DNA of 64,000 bases from Sulfurospirillum sp. UBA2217. Lineage in GTDB: Bacteria; Campylobacterota; Campylobacteria; Campylobacterales; Sulfurospirillaceae. Below, piece after piece: positions 53,842 to 62,698 of the stretch; the stretch's first letter is position 1; each line of letters starts with the position of its first letter. A program made the translations under genes and the position numbers. Below the pieces are notes generated by a model, which worked only from the letters and a program-made list of their open reading frames with translations, searched no databases and was not told the DNA's origin. The stretch is taken from the NCBI GenBank assembly GCA_002328495.1, contig DCUJ01000012.1, positions 1-64,000 of the forward strand, given 5' to 3'.

Positions 53842-55923
53842 ATGGCCTCAAGTATTAGCTCTTTAGGACTTGGAAGTGATGGAGTTCTTAGTTATGATAT
53901 GATCGATAAACTAAGAGCAGTTGATGAAAAATCACAACTGTCTCCTATTGATGCCAAATTAACAACCAATCAGTCAAAAAAAACAGATTTGTCCGTTTTA
54001 ACAACACTGACAGCTTCACTTAAATCTGTAACCAGTACCTTATCTGATGAAATGAGCTATTTGAAACGAACGACAACGGTTTCTAATGCAGCTGTTTCTG
54101 TCACAGCTAGTGCAGGTTCAGCCATTCAAGATTTTTCCATTCATGTTGCATCTTTAGCACAACGTGACATCTATCAAAGTAACGCATTTGCACTAGAAAC
54201 ATCTACGTTTGGAAACTCTACGACGACACCTACTGGAACAGTTGTAGCGCCTGCTGCAACAACAACGCAAGGAGATGTAGGTGTTACAGAATCTGTTGCT
54301 TTGGACTTTAATGTAGCTGATATGTCTTATGGAGATAGTCTCACCATTGGTGGACTTACCTTGACAGCGACAGGTAAAATGACTCAAGCCGAAGTCGTAG
54401 CGGCATTTGCTAATTTAAGTGCAGGCGTAACGGCAGGCAATACAGTAGCAAATGGAACGTGGTCTGGAACACTCACTGGCTTTAATTCTGGCTCGGCCAG
54501 TGGAACATCATTAACCTTTACAAGCACAATAGCCGATACCAATGTTGATGATCTTGTTGTTTTGGCCACACAAGAAGCTGGTAGTACGGATACTGTTCCA
54601 AGCAGCTATACTCTTTCTCTCGCGCTTGATGGAAAAACATATGATTTAGATATGACTTCTGGAACGACGTTGGCGCAATTTAAAGATATGATTAATGATA
54701 AAACAGAAGGTAAAATCAATGCCTCTATCATCAATATTGGGGGGACAAACCCTTATAGAATCGTCATCAAATCAGCCCAAACGGGTGAGAGTAATGCTAT
54801 TAGCTTTTCGTCAACGTCTATTAGCGCTCTTAAAAATTTAGGACTTGATAGTGACAGTTTAACTACTGGCAACAATAAGCTTCAAACAGCTTCTGATGCA
54901 TCATTTACGTACAACGGTGTTACGGTAACACGTTCAACCAATACTATTGATGATTTATCAAGTGGATTAACCATTACCTTAAATGAAAAACAAGCCTCGG
55001 ATGTTGTAACAAATATCTCCGTTAAACAAAATTTAGATGACATTAAAAGTAGTCTTACATCACTTGTAACAAAATACAATGAATTAATGTCTAATTTACA
55101 AGCAGCGACACAATACAATAATGATACAAAAACAGCAGGTATCTTTCAGGGTGTGAGCCAAATTAACGCATTAAAATCTGCTATGAGCAAACAATTGCTC
55201 ACAACCGATGAATTGGGACGCAGTCTTTCGGATTATGGTCTTGCTTTAAACAGTTCAGGTACTTTAGAGTTTACTGAATCAACATATAATACTAAAGTAT
55301 CAAACGATGCTAAAGATGTTGAAGACTTTTTTAGAGGATCAACAAGCTTTAAAACTAATGAATTTTCGGGCAGTGCCGTTGTTGCAGGAAATTTGTCTTT
55401 TACGGATCAAGAGCTGGTTATTAATGGCATCAGTATCACCTTTAGCACAACAGGGAATGACGCACAGGCTAATGCACTTGCCCTTCAAAATGCCATCAAT
55501 AAAGCAGGTATTACAGGTATTCAAGCACTCATAGGTAAAAATAACTCTGTTTATCTTGAAAGTACAACTGGCATGGATATTGAAATTACAGGTGATACGG
55601 CAAAATTAACTTCTATTGGGTTTTTTGCTACGAGTGTTTACGCTCAAAGTACTTCAAAAAATGGTGTTTTTAAAGATTTTAATGAGTTATTAGGCAACTA
55701 CGTTACTGGTGAAAACAGTATTTTTAAGCTTTTTGAAACTTCATTAACCACAGAAAAAACAGCATTAACAAAAAATCGTGCAGCTGCTGTTAAAAGACTT
55801 GATGATCGTTATGAAATGATGGCAACTCGTTTTGCGGCTTATGATGGTATTATCAGTAAACTTAACAACCAATTTAACGCTCTATCGCAAATGATAGAAG
55901 CCTCGTACAACAATAACAATTAA
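53842..55923 (+). CDS. fliD: Flagellar filament cap protein FliD
   Basis: 693 residues. N-terminal SSISSLGLGSDGVLSYDMIDKLRAVDEK and the end RLDDRYEMMATRFAAYDGIISKLNNQFNALSQMI are typical FliD ends; the middle is threonine and serine-rich and variable. FliD caps the filament and folds flagellin subunits. It starts 3 bases after flaG with AAAGGAT upstream and precedes fliS. Confidence 0.96.
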   Translation: MASSISSLGLGSDGVLSYDMIDKLRAVDEKSQLSPIDAKLTTNQSKKTDLSVLTTLTASLKSVTSTLSDEMSYLKRTTTVSNAAVSVTASAGSAIQDFSIHVASLAQRDIYQSNAFALETSTFGNSTTTPTGTVVAPAATTTQGDVGVTESVALDFNVADMSYGDSLTIGGLTLTATGKMTQAEVVAAFANLSAGVTAGNTVANGTWSGTLTGFNSGSASGTSLTFTSTIADTNVDDLVVLATQEAGSTDTVPSSYTLSLALDGKTYDLDMTSGTTLAQFKDMINDKTEGKINASIINIGGTNPYRIVIKSAQTGESNAISFSSTSISALKNLGLDSDSLTTGNNKLQTASDASFTYNGVTVTRSTNTIDDLSSGLTITLNEKQASDVVTNISVKQNLDDIKSSLTSLVTKYNELMSNLQAATQYNNDTKTAGIFQGVSQINALKSAMSKQLLTTDELGRSLSDYGLALNSSGTLEFTESTYNTKVSNDAKDVEDFFRGSTSFKTNEFSGSAVVAGNLSFTDQELVINGISITFSTTGNDAQANALALQNAINKAGITGIQALIGKNNSVYLESTTGMDIEITGDTAKLTSIGFFATSVYAQSTSKNGVFKDFNELLGNYVTGENSIFKLFETSLTTEKTALTKNRAAAVKRLDDRYEMMATRFAAYDGIISKLNNQFNALSQMIEASYNNNN

Positions 55924-55937
55924 AAGAAGGATTTAAA

Positions 55938-56318
55938 ATGCGTTCCAACTTAGCCTATGCGGCCTATTCACAAAACGATGTCTCAATAGAGTCTTCTGAG
56001 AAGCTTATTAAAATGCTTTATGAGGGAATCTTACGCTTTGCATCACTTGCGAAACGTTCTATGAAAGAGGGAGATATTGAAAAAAAGACCTACTGGATCA
56101 ATCGCACAACAGCTATTTTTGCAGAACTCATCAACTCTCTTAATTATGACGGTGGGCAAATCGCTCATTACCTTGGTGGACTTTACATTCATCAAATCAA
56201 GCTTCTTAGCGAAGCTAACATGTTAAATGATGAGAGTAAGTTGGATGAAGTTTTAAATGTAACCAAAGAGTTATTGCAAGTATGGAAAGATGAAACAGAT
56301 TATGCAGTGGATGAATGA
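55938..56318 (+). CDS. fliS: Flagellin export chaperone FliS
   Basis: 126 residues, all-helical. The family start AYAAYSQNDVSIESSEKLIKMLYEGILRF is clear. FliS binds flagellin in the cytoplasm and prevents its premature polymerisation. AGAAGGAT precedes the ATG. It overlaps the following small gene by up to 29 bases. Confidence 0.95.
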   Translation: MRSNLAYAAYSQNDVSIESSEKLIKMLYEGILRFASLAKRSMKEGDIEKKTYWINRTTAIFAELINSLNYDGGQIAHYLGGLYIHQIKLLSEANMLNDESKLDEVLNVTKELLQVWKDETDYAVDE

Positions 56319-56550
56319 TCTCACTATTGCGGTGATTGAAGAAGATGCTTTACGTATCGGAAAGCTCATAGAATCTGTTCCCGATTTTCAAGATATTGAA
56401 ACAGCACAAAATGCTTTGGCACTTATCGCACACTCTATAGAAATTGTTGAACGTCAAAAAAGTGAGACCTATGCGATGATGCAAAAAATCAAACAAACCA
56501 AGGCTTTTTTATTGGCAGAAGAAGAAGCTAAAAATGGATTTGTTATTTAA
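56290..56550 (+). CDS. Small helical flagellar protein, FliT-like by position
   Basis: 86 residues or fewer, acidic and helical (DLTIAVIEEDALRIGKLIESVPDFQ). It follows fliS in frame shift overlap. The position after fliS is that of FliT, the FliD chaperone, but sequence similarity is not decisive. Three ATGs (56290, 56302, 56311) are possible starts; GGAAAG lies just before the first, so the exact start is unclear. It ends before a hairpin at 56562. Confidence 0.6.
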   Translation: MKQIMQWMNDLTIAVIEEDALRIGKLIESVPDFQDIETAQNALALIAHSIEIVERQKSETYAMMQKIKQTKAFLLAEEEAKNGFVI

Positions 56551-56561
56551 ACACTTTTAAC

Positions 56562-56588
56562 GAGGAGACTTTTTTAAAAAGTCTCCTC
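56562..56588. terminator. Hairpin between convergent fliT-like and symporter genes
   Basis: GAGGAGAC and GTCTCCTC form an 8-bp stem, extended inward by T and A runs. It lies between two convergent stops and could serve both. The T-tracts outside are weak, so efficient termination is uncertain. Confidence 0.6.
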
Positions 56589-56599
56589 ACTCTCATACT

Positions 56600-58240
56600 T
56601 TAGTCATTCCCAAAACACTTTGCAATTAATTTTTCACTCTCAGGTTTACTCATCAATGAAACAACAATAGCGGTCAAAATAGAAAGTGGTAACGCCACAA
56701 TCATGGCATCCACAAAGATGATTTTGCCACTCAAGAGGGAATTAACCCCAAAAAGTGCTTTACAAACCCCTAACTCTTTTGCCTCTTGAAAATGCACAAA
56801 CAACAGCCAAAAGCTTGTTACAATGGTTCCAACAACCATCGACGCAATAGCTCCAGCTTTAGTCATACGCTTCCAAAAAAGTCCACCAAAATACGTTGGT
56901 AAAAAGATACTCGCACACAAGGCAAAGAAAATGGAAGTACTACGCGCGATAATGGCAGGCTGCTTATCAAATACATAAGCCAATGCTACTGATATCACTA
57001 TCATCAATACAACACCTATGCGTGTCACCAAGGTTGAATTAATATTTTTAAAACCCATTTGTTCAAACAAATCACGCCCAATGGCTGTTCCCATTGTATG
57101 AAATTGGCTTGAAAGTGTGCTCATAGCAGCAGAAATCAGTGCAAATAAAAAGATAAAAGCAAACCATTTTGGCATTGCCATATTGATAAAATGAGGAATC
57201 ACTTTACTCACTGAGCCTGCACTTTGAAGTGCATTTTTACCTTCGTTAAACTCATAATACCAAACATTTGTAAGGGAACCTACGATAAAAACAATACCTG
57301 TCATCGCAATAATAAAAATACCACCAATTAAAACCGCACGATTGAGTTCGTTTTTACTCTTCACCGTCATGAAACGCACCACCAACTGAGGTTGCGCTAA
57401 AACACCAATACCCACACCCATCGTAATGGTTGTAATAACAAACAACCATCCTTGTGAAAGGAAAGCTGGCATATTATCCCATCCACTAAATCCCCAACTC
57501 ATAGAGAGTTTCATCATAAAATCTGGACTGCCAGGTTTTAAGCTTTTCATATCAACATTCGCTAAAGGAGCAACTGTTTTTTCCCAAACAGTTGTGAGTT
57601 TTTCAAACCCTGCATCCATACCACCGACCGCACTAAAGACCATCACCAAAAGAGCAATCATCGCAACAAACATAATGACACCTTGCAACGCATCGGTGAG
57701 CATAACACCTTTTAGACCACCTGCAAGTACATACCCTGTGATGATGATGGAGAACACGAGCAATGCCATATGATAATCCGTTTGAAAATACGCAACAATA
57801 AACTGTGTACCACCAATCAAAACCGCTGCTGCATACAAAGGCATAAAAAAGGCAATAAGCCCTCCTCCAAACATTTGAATAAATTTTGAATCAAAACGTT
57901 TCCCTAAAAGTTCTGGAAAGGTATGTGCATTGAGACGAATGCCCATTTTACGTGTTGGATTGCCTAAAAAGACAAATGCAATAAAAACACCAATAAAGAT
58001 GTTACAAAACGTAAGCCACAACAGTGAATTTCCAAGCCAAGCAGCCACTCCACCAAATCCTACAATGGCTGCGGTGGAAATAAACGTAGCACCATAGCTT
58101 AAAGCCATAACGAAAGGATGGGTATTTCCACCCGCAATTAGATAATCACTTGAGTTTTTGGTCTGCTTATAGCCCACAAACCCTAAATATCCTAATGTCG
58201 CAAGATAGAGAATGATGATGATATTTTCTATCATACCCAT
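56600..58240 (-). CDS. Sodium:solute symporter, acetate permease (ActP)-like
   Basis: 546 residues with about 13-14 membrane segments of the SSS family. Signatures are YLIAGGNTHPFVMALSYGATFISTAAIVGFGG and GYVLAGGLKGVMLTDALQGVIMF. It resembles ActP, which takes up acetate and other short carboxylates with Na+. The ATG at 58240 shares a base with the stop of the small partner gene (TAATG), with AGGAG 6 bases upstream. Phenylacetate-related genes across the divergent promoter suggest an aromatic acid as alternative substrate (inference). Confidence 0.88.
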   Translation of the reverse strand: MGMIENIIIILYLATLGYLGFVGYKQTKNSSDYLIAGGNTHPFVMALSYGATFISTAAIVGFGGVAAWLGNSLLWLTFCNIFIGVFIAFVFLGNPTRKMGIRLNAHTFPELLGKRFDSKFIQMFGGGLIAFFMPLYAAAVLIGGTQFIVAYFQTDYHMALLVFSIIITGYVLAGGLKGVMLTDALQGVIMFVAMIALLVMVFSAVGGMDAGFEKLTTVWEKTVAPLANVDMKSLKPGSPDFMMKLSMSWGFSGWDNMPAFLSQGWLFVITTITMGVGIGVLAQPQLVVRFMTVKSKNELNRAVLIGGIFIIAMTGIVFIVGSLTNVWYYEFNEGKNALQSAGSVSKVIPHFINMAMPKWFAFIFLFALISAAMSTLSSQFHTMGTAIGRDLFEQMGFKNINSTLVTRIGVVLMIVISVALAYVFDKQPAIIARSTSIFFALCASIFLPTYFGGLFWKRMTKAGAIASMVVGTIVTSFWLLFVHFQEAKELGVCKALFGVNSLLSGKIIFVDAMIVALPLSILTAIVVSLMSKPESEKLIAKCFGND

Positions 58241-58407
58241 TAGAGCTCCTCATTAATTTTATCTTCATCGGCATCCCATGAAGCTGTATTTAAAACTGGC
58301 TCTTCTTTATCTTTATTCCAGTTTAGCGCACCGTACACCACACACAAAACAGCACTAGCAATCATCAGCCAAAATGCTAGACTTACACCCAAATCTAAAC
58401 TCCCCAT
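58240..58407 (-). CDS. Small symporter partner protein, 55 residues
   Basis: Short gene read from the sequence: MGSLDLGVSLAFWLMIASAV, then LCVVYGALNW and a charged tail ending INEEL. It has one hydrophobic helix (about 9-28) followed by a tryptophan and a charged stretch. AAGGAG precedes its ATG at 58407, and its stop TAA overlaps the symporter ATG. Small proteins of this type commonly precede SSS-family symporters as accessory subunits. Coupled translation and the strong ribosome site make it a real gene. Confidence 0.85.
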   Translation of the reverse strand: MGSLDLGVSLAFWLMIASAVLCVVYGALNWNKDKEEPVLNTASWDADEDKINEEL

Positions 58408-58487
58408 CGTGGACTCCTTCCAAAAGTTCTTAAGAAAATAATATAAAAAAGCTTTAATTACTCTTTTTAAATATCATATCTTTATCC

Positions 58488-58552
58488 TATCTCTTAAAAA
58501 GTTTCATATTTTCACACCTTACATGTAAACAATACGTTTAGCTTAAGAGATA
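58488..58552. promoter_or_regulatory. Widely spaced 10-bp inverted repeat around a TTACATGTAA copy
   Basis: TATCTCTTAA (58488-58497) and TTAAGAGATA (58543-58552) are perfect arms 45 bases apart. A palindrome copy (58519-58528) lies almost at their centre. The site is in the 207-base divergent interval between the symporter unit and iorA. It could bind a regulator that loops the DNA; this is inferred. Confidence 0.5.
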
Positions 58553-58614
58553 AGTGTTTTATAAACTAAGTTGCACTACTCTTGAACACTTATACATTTG
58601 ATGATGGAGAGGGT

Positions 58615-60426
58615 ATGAAACAGATTTTGATGGGAAATGATGCCATTGCATTGGGGATGATACACGCTGGAGTTGATATGGTTTCAGGGTATCCTGGAAC
58701 GCCTTCGAGTGAGATTTTAGGGAATTTTCAAAAGTACAGTCGTACCTTTACATGTAACACCTATGCGCAATGGGCGACCAATGAAAAAGTAGGTTTTGAA
58801 GTCGCTTATGCGGGAGCCATTTCAGGAAAGCGAACGTGCGCAACGATGAAACAAGTAGGACTCAACGTTGCTTCAGATGCGCTCATGAGTGCTTCTTACA
58901 TCGGACTCAAAGGGGCTATGCTTCTTATCTCCTGTGATGACCCTGGTTTTTACTCCTCACAAACCGAACAAGACAGTCGAAGTTTTGCCAAATTTGCTCG
59001 TATCCCTGTTCTTGACCCAAGTACCCCACAAGAAGCGTATGATATGGTCAAACTAGGAGTTGAGATTTCTCATCAATTCGAATCCATCGTGATGCTTCGC
59101 CCTGTTATGCGTGTGAGCCATGCTAGAGAGATTTGTGAAGTCGATGAGGCGTTACATGTAAAACCCCTCAAAGGTGATTTTGAACGCAATATCCCCCGTT
59201 GGGCGGCAGTTCCTCCTGCAGGACGTTTCCGCCAAGGCTTAGAACAGTTTGAACGTCTTGACGTCATCAAAGCGTGGAACTGGGAACATCTCATCGAGCC
59301 AAAAACCAAAGCCTTTAAAGGTGAAAAAGTCTTGTGTTTGACCAGCGGAACGGGTGATGGGTATGTGCGTGAAGCCATCAGTGAGCTTGGCTTAAAAGCA
59401 GATGTTTTAAAATTTGATATGCCCTACCCGCTTCCTAAAGAAAAAGTGGAAGCCTTATTTGAGCATTATGAAAAAGTGATTGTTTTTGAAGAACCAATGC
59501 CCTGTATTGAAGAGCAATTAAGCTCTCCAAAACTTTATGGAAAACTAACAGGCCATCTACACAAAATCGATGAATTTTCAAAAGATAAAGTGTTAAACGC
59601 ACTGGCAAACGTTGGTGTTATTGAGCCTCTCAACACTTACAAAAATGCAAAATACACGGAAGAACTCCCAAAACGCCCACCCAATATGTGTCCAGGGTGT
59701 CCACACCGTGATGTCCACTATGCTATCACCAAAGTCTTTAAAAAGAAAAAATCCATCTACACCTCAGACATCGGCTGTTACACGCTAGGGCTTAACCAAG
59801 GGGCGATTGATACGATTTTATGTATGGGGGCTAGTGTTTCAATGGCAAGCGGTTTTAGCATCTCAGACCCAGACAAAGCCGTCGTCTCAACGATAGGCGA
59901 TAGCACTTTTATGCACTCTGGTGTCGCTCCACTGATTAATGCCATCTATCAAAACCACAAATTTGTTTTAGTCATCCTAGATAACTCCACCACAGCGATG
60001 ACGGGTCGCCAAACCACGCCTGAGCGCACCAATCCGCATCAAATCGACATTAAACGCATCGTAGAGGGCTGTGGCGTTGAGTGTCACGAGTATATTTATG
60101 AGCCTGATTTGAACAAAACGGTTGATTTTATCAAATCCCTTCAAGAATGCTATAAAACCGCCACAGCTCCTGTTGTAGCGGTAGTTAGAGAGTTTTGTGT
60201 GCTCGATAAAGAAAGAGTCGAAGGACATCTGGGCAATGCCTTTGTTGAAGTTGATCAAGACAAATGCGTCGCGTGTGATTCGTGTATTACTACCTATAAA
60301 TGCCCACCGATGCACTACAATGAAGCAGGAAAAATAGAAATCGACCCATTTTTATGCGCTGGCTGTTCAGCCTGTTTAGATGTGGTATGTCCCACTGATG
60401 CGTTTGTTGAAGTAAAGGAGAAGTAA
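58615..60426 (+). CDS. iorA: Indolepyruvate ferredoxin oxidoreductase alpha subunit
   Basis: 603 residues from the ATG at 58615, with GGAGAGG upstream. The open frame extends to a TTG at 58582 with no ribosome site. N-terminal HAGVDMVSGYPGTPSSEI and later PGCPHRDVHYAITK, DIGCYTLGLNQ and GDSTFMHSGV (thiamine pyrophosphate site with GDS) are clear. The C-terminal end has two [4Fe-4S] motifs (CVACDSCITTYKC and CAGCSACLDVVC). It oxidatively decarboxylates aryl pyruvates to aryl-acetyl-CoA with ferredoxin. Two palindromes lie inside (58748, 59152). Confidence 0.96.
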   Translation: MKQILMGNDAIALGMIHAGVDMVSGYPGTPSSEILGNFQKYSRTFTCNTYAQWATNEKVGFEVAYAGAISGKRTCATMKQVGLNVASDALMSASYIGLKGAMLLISCDDPGFYSSQTEQDSRSFAKFARIPVLDPSTPQEAYDMVKLGVEISHQFESIVMLRPVMRVSHAREICEVDEALHVKPLKGDFERNIPRWAAVPPAGRFRQGLEQFERLDVIKAWNWEHLIEPKTKAFKGEKVLCLTSGTGDGYVREAISELGLKADVLKFDMPYPLPKEKVEALFEHYEKVIVFEEPMPCIEEQLSSPKLYGKLTGHLHKIDEFSKDKVLNALANVGVIEPLNTYKNAKYTEELPKRPPNMCPGCPHRDVHYAITKVFKKKKSIYTSDIGCYTLGLNQGAIDTILCMGASVSMASGFSISDPDKAVVSTIGDSTFMHSGVAPLINAIYQNHKFVLVILDNSTTAMTGRQTTPERTNPHQIDIKRIVEGCGVECHEYIYEPDLNKTVDFIKSLQECYKTATAPVVAVVREFCVLDKERVEGHLGNAFVEVDQDKCVACDSCITTYKCPPMHYNEAGKIEIDPFLCAGCSACLDVVCPTDAFVEVKEK

Positions 60427-60427
60427 G

Positions 60428-60964
60428 ATGAAGTATCAGATTGTTATAGCAGGCATCGGCGGACAAGGTGCGGTTTTCTTAGTCAAAGTGTTAAGCATCG
60501 CTTCAGCCCTTGCCAATCAAAAATGTCTAGGAACCGAAAATCATGGCATGAGCCAACGCGGTGGCTCGGTATCGTGTTATGTCAAAATCGGCGATTTTTA
60601 CGCCCCTGCGATTGATGAAGGACAAGCGGATTTGCTCATCGCGTTAGAAGGAGCGGAAGCGCTTCGTAACATTCAGTACCTCAAAAAAAATGAAGGCACC
60701 ATCGTTGTTAATGCCGATAAAAAATTCCCTAAGTTAGACTATCCCTCATTTTGCATTGATGCTTTTTCAAAAGCGAAGAAAAAAGAGTTCCCCATCGATG
60801 CACTCAATGTTTACATGCTAGGCGCAACACTCGCTCTTGATCCGCATTTTCCTTTTACATGTAAAGAAATTGAAGAGGCAATTACACAGATGAATGCCAA
60901 AGTTGCCCAGAAAAATATCGCGGTTCTTCACCAAGGCATCAACGATGCAAAGGCGAACGCATGA
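60428..60964 (+). CDS. iorB: Indolepyruvate ferredoxin oxidoreductase beta subunit
   Basis: 178 residues, the short subunit that pairs with IorA. The family start IVIAGIGGQGAVFLVKVLSIAS and the segment TENHGMSQRGGSVSCYVKIG are typical. AAGGAG precedes the ATG two bases after the iorA stop. It overlaps paaK by ATGA. The palindrome at 60855 encodes FTCKE. Confidence 0.96.
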   Translation: MKYQIVIAGIGGQGAVFLVKVLSIASALANQKCLGTENHGMSQRGGSVSCYVKIGDFYAPAIDEGQADLLIALEGAEALRNIQYLKKNEGTIVVNADKKFPKLDYPSFCIDAFSKAKKKEFPIDALNVYMLGATLALDPHFPFTCKEIEEAITQMNAKVAQKNIAVLHQGINDAKANA

Positions 60965-62262
60965 TTTGGTCGAAAGAAGAGACACTCCCCCGCCACGAAT
61001 TAGCAAAAATTCAAACGCAAAGGCTTCAAGAAAGCGTTGCACGCGTGTATGCCAATGTCCCTTTTTACCACAATAAATTTAAAGAGTTAGGCATTGAACC
61101 CAAAGACATCACGTCCATTGACGATATCGCAAAACTGCCTTTTACAAAAAAACAAGACTTGCGTGACAATTACCCTTTTGGGCTTTTTGCGGTCAAAAAA
61201 GATGCCATTGTGCGTATTCACAGCTCCAGTGGAACCACAGGAAAACCCACGGTTGTCGGCTACACCAAATCAGACTTGGATGTGTGGAATGAAGTGATGG
61301 CGCGCGTTTTCACGATGGCAGGTGTGACCTCGGAAGATACTTCGCACAATGCTTACGGGTACGGACTTTTCACAGGCGGTCTTGGGCTTCACTATGGCGC
61401 TGAAACCGTAGGTGCAACAGTCGTACCAAGCAGTGGTGGTTTTACCTCACGTCAGCTTATGCTGATGAAAGATTTTGAAGCAACCGTTTTAACATCAACG
61501 CCCTCTTTTGCGCTTCATATGGCAGAAACCGCCATCGCTGAGGGCTATGATATCCAAAAAGATTTCAAACTCAAATGCGGTATTTTTGGAGCAGAACCTA
61601 CCAGTCTTGGACTTAAAGAGGAAGTGGCTCGGGTTTGGGGCATTAATTACTGTGAAATTTATGGGCTTTCTGAAATTATTGGTCCTGGTGTTTCAAGCAG
61701 TTGTTTTGAGAGTAAAGATTTGCATGTGTTTGAAGACCATTTTTACCCTGAGATTATCGACCCTAAAACGCTTGAAGTCTTGCCTTTTGGTGAAAAAGGG
61801 GAACTGGTTATCACAAGCCTTACCAAGCAAGCGTTTCCGATTATTCGTTACCGCACAGGTGATATTACGACGTTGGATAGAACGCCGTGTCGTTGTGGAC
61901 GCACACATGTGCGCATGAAAAGTGTCATGGGTAGGGTCGATGATATGCTCATTGTCAACGGGGTCAACGTCTTCCCATCGCAAGTCGAACATGTGCTTTC
62001 CAACATCCAAGGCATCACGCTCAACTACCAAATCGTCGCCGATAAAAAAGGCTATCTTGACAAACTCGAAATCATGGTCGAAGTGACTGAAGATATGCCA
62101 CTGGATAGCATCGGAGCACTAGAAAAAATCAAAAAAACCATCCAACACGAACTTCTAAACAACCTCTACATTAACGCCGACATCAAGCTTGTTGAGCCAA
62201 GAACCATTGAGCGCAGTGTCGGAAAAGCGGTTCGCGTCATCGATAAAAGGAGCTTATCATGA
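60961..62262 (+). CDS. paaK: Phenylacetate-CoA ligase, copy 1
   Basis: 433 residues. The AMP-binding loop is HSSSGTTGKPTVVGYTKSD; YGLSEIIGPGV and the later YRTGDIT are typical of PaaK. The C-terminal domain ends with SVGKAVRVIDKRSL and includes the lysine. It adenylates phenylacetate or similar arylacetates and makes their CoA ester (or the reverse with IorAB product). It overlaps the ACT-domain gene by 4 bases and iorB by 4 bases. Confidence 0.93.
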   Translation: MIWSKEETLPRHELAKIQTQRLQESVARVYANVPFYHNKFKELGIEPKDITSIDDIAKLPFTKKQDLRDNYPFGLFAVKKDAIVRIHSSSGTTGKPTVVGYTKSDLDVWNEVMARVFTMAGVTSEDTSHNAYGYGLFTGGLGLHYGAETVGATVVPSSGGFTSRQLMLMKDFEATVLTSTPSFALHMAETAIAEGYDIQKDFKLKCGIFGAEPTSLGLKEEVARVWGINYCEIYGLSEIIGPGVSSSCFESKDLHVFEDHFYPEIIDPKTLEVLPFGEKGELVITSLTKQAFPIIRYRTGDITTLDRTPCRCGRTHVRMKSVMGRVDDMLIVNGVNVFPSQVEHVLSNIQGITLNYQIVADKKGYLDKLEIMVEVTEDMPLDSIGALEKIKKTIQHELLNNLYINADIKLVEPRTIERSVGKAVRVIDKRSLS

Positions 62263-62690
62263 AATACAATATCAAACAACTCTCCGTCTTTTTAGAAAAT
62301 AAAGCAGGCGAATTGAGTGACTTTACGCACGCACTCTCAACCAATGGCATTTCCATCAAGTCGATTCTTTTAGCCGATTCAACCGATTTTGGCTTGGTGC
62401 GCACCATCGTGGACAATCCTGAAAAAGCCAAAGCGGTTTTAGAAGAAGCGGGCTTTAGTGTCCGTTTTACTGATGTTTTTGGTGTTAAAATCGAGGACAT
62501 AGTGGGAAGCTTTGACAAGGTGGTCGGAACCTTAGCTAGGCATAAAATCAACATTTTGTACACCTACAGTTTCTACGAATCCAACACAGGAATTTTCATC
62601 TTTAGTGTCGAAAAAGAGCGTTTCAATGAGGCAATCACAGCATTGCAAAACAATGGCATCGAAATTTTACTTGCTAAACATTTTTACTAG
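62259..62690 (+). CDS. Tandem ACT domain protein
   Basis: 143 residues with two ACT-like units: IKQLSVFLENKAGELSDFTHAL and then a second from about 70 with GSFDKVVGTLARHKINILYTYSF. ACT proteins bind amino acids and regulate. Here it lies between two paaK genes, so it may sense an aromatic amino acid that feeds the pathway (inference from the site). ATGA overlap with paaK copy 1. Confidence 0.9.
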   Translation: MKYNIKQLSVFLENKAGELSDFTHALSTNGISIKSILLADSTDFGLVRTIVDNPEKAKAVLEEAGFSVRFTDVFGVKIEDIVGSFDKVVGTLARHKINILYTYSFYESNTGIFIFSVEKERFNEAITALQNNGIEILLAKHFY

Positions 62691-62698
62691 GTATTGAT

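Larger units (their letters stand above)
455..60864. repeat. Dispersed 10-bp palindrome TTACATGTAA, 28 perfect copies
   Basis: Perfect copies start at 455, 647, 1635, 4316, 10812, 13538, 13930, 15091, 15969, 16205, 16654, 16712, 22574, 26735, 26757, 30297, 33823, 34504, 35476, 38806, 42382, 45547, 52423, 52640, 58519, 58748, 59152 and 60855. One-mismatch copies include 9477, 16480, 16528, 31170 and 46370. Seven copies extend to TTTACATGTAAA. Copies are found in coding and spacer DNA and in all three frames, encoding LHV, TC(K/N) or YM-stop. The coordinates span the first to the last copy; the repeat is not continuous. Count is by eye. Confidence 0.9.

Noticed and set aside
56215..56235. TAACATGTTA inside fliS as a further palindrome copy
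   Set aside because: It is a palindrome with the same ACATGT core but differs at two positions from TTACATGTAA, so I did not count it.
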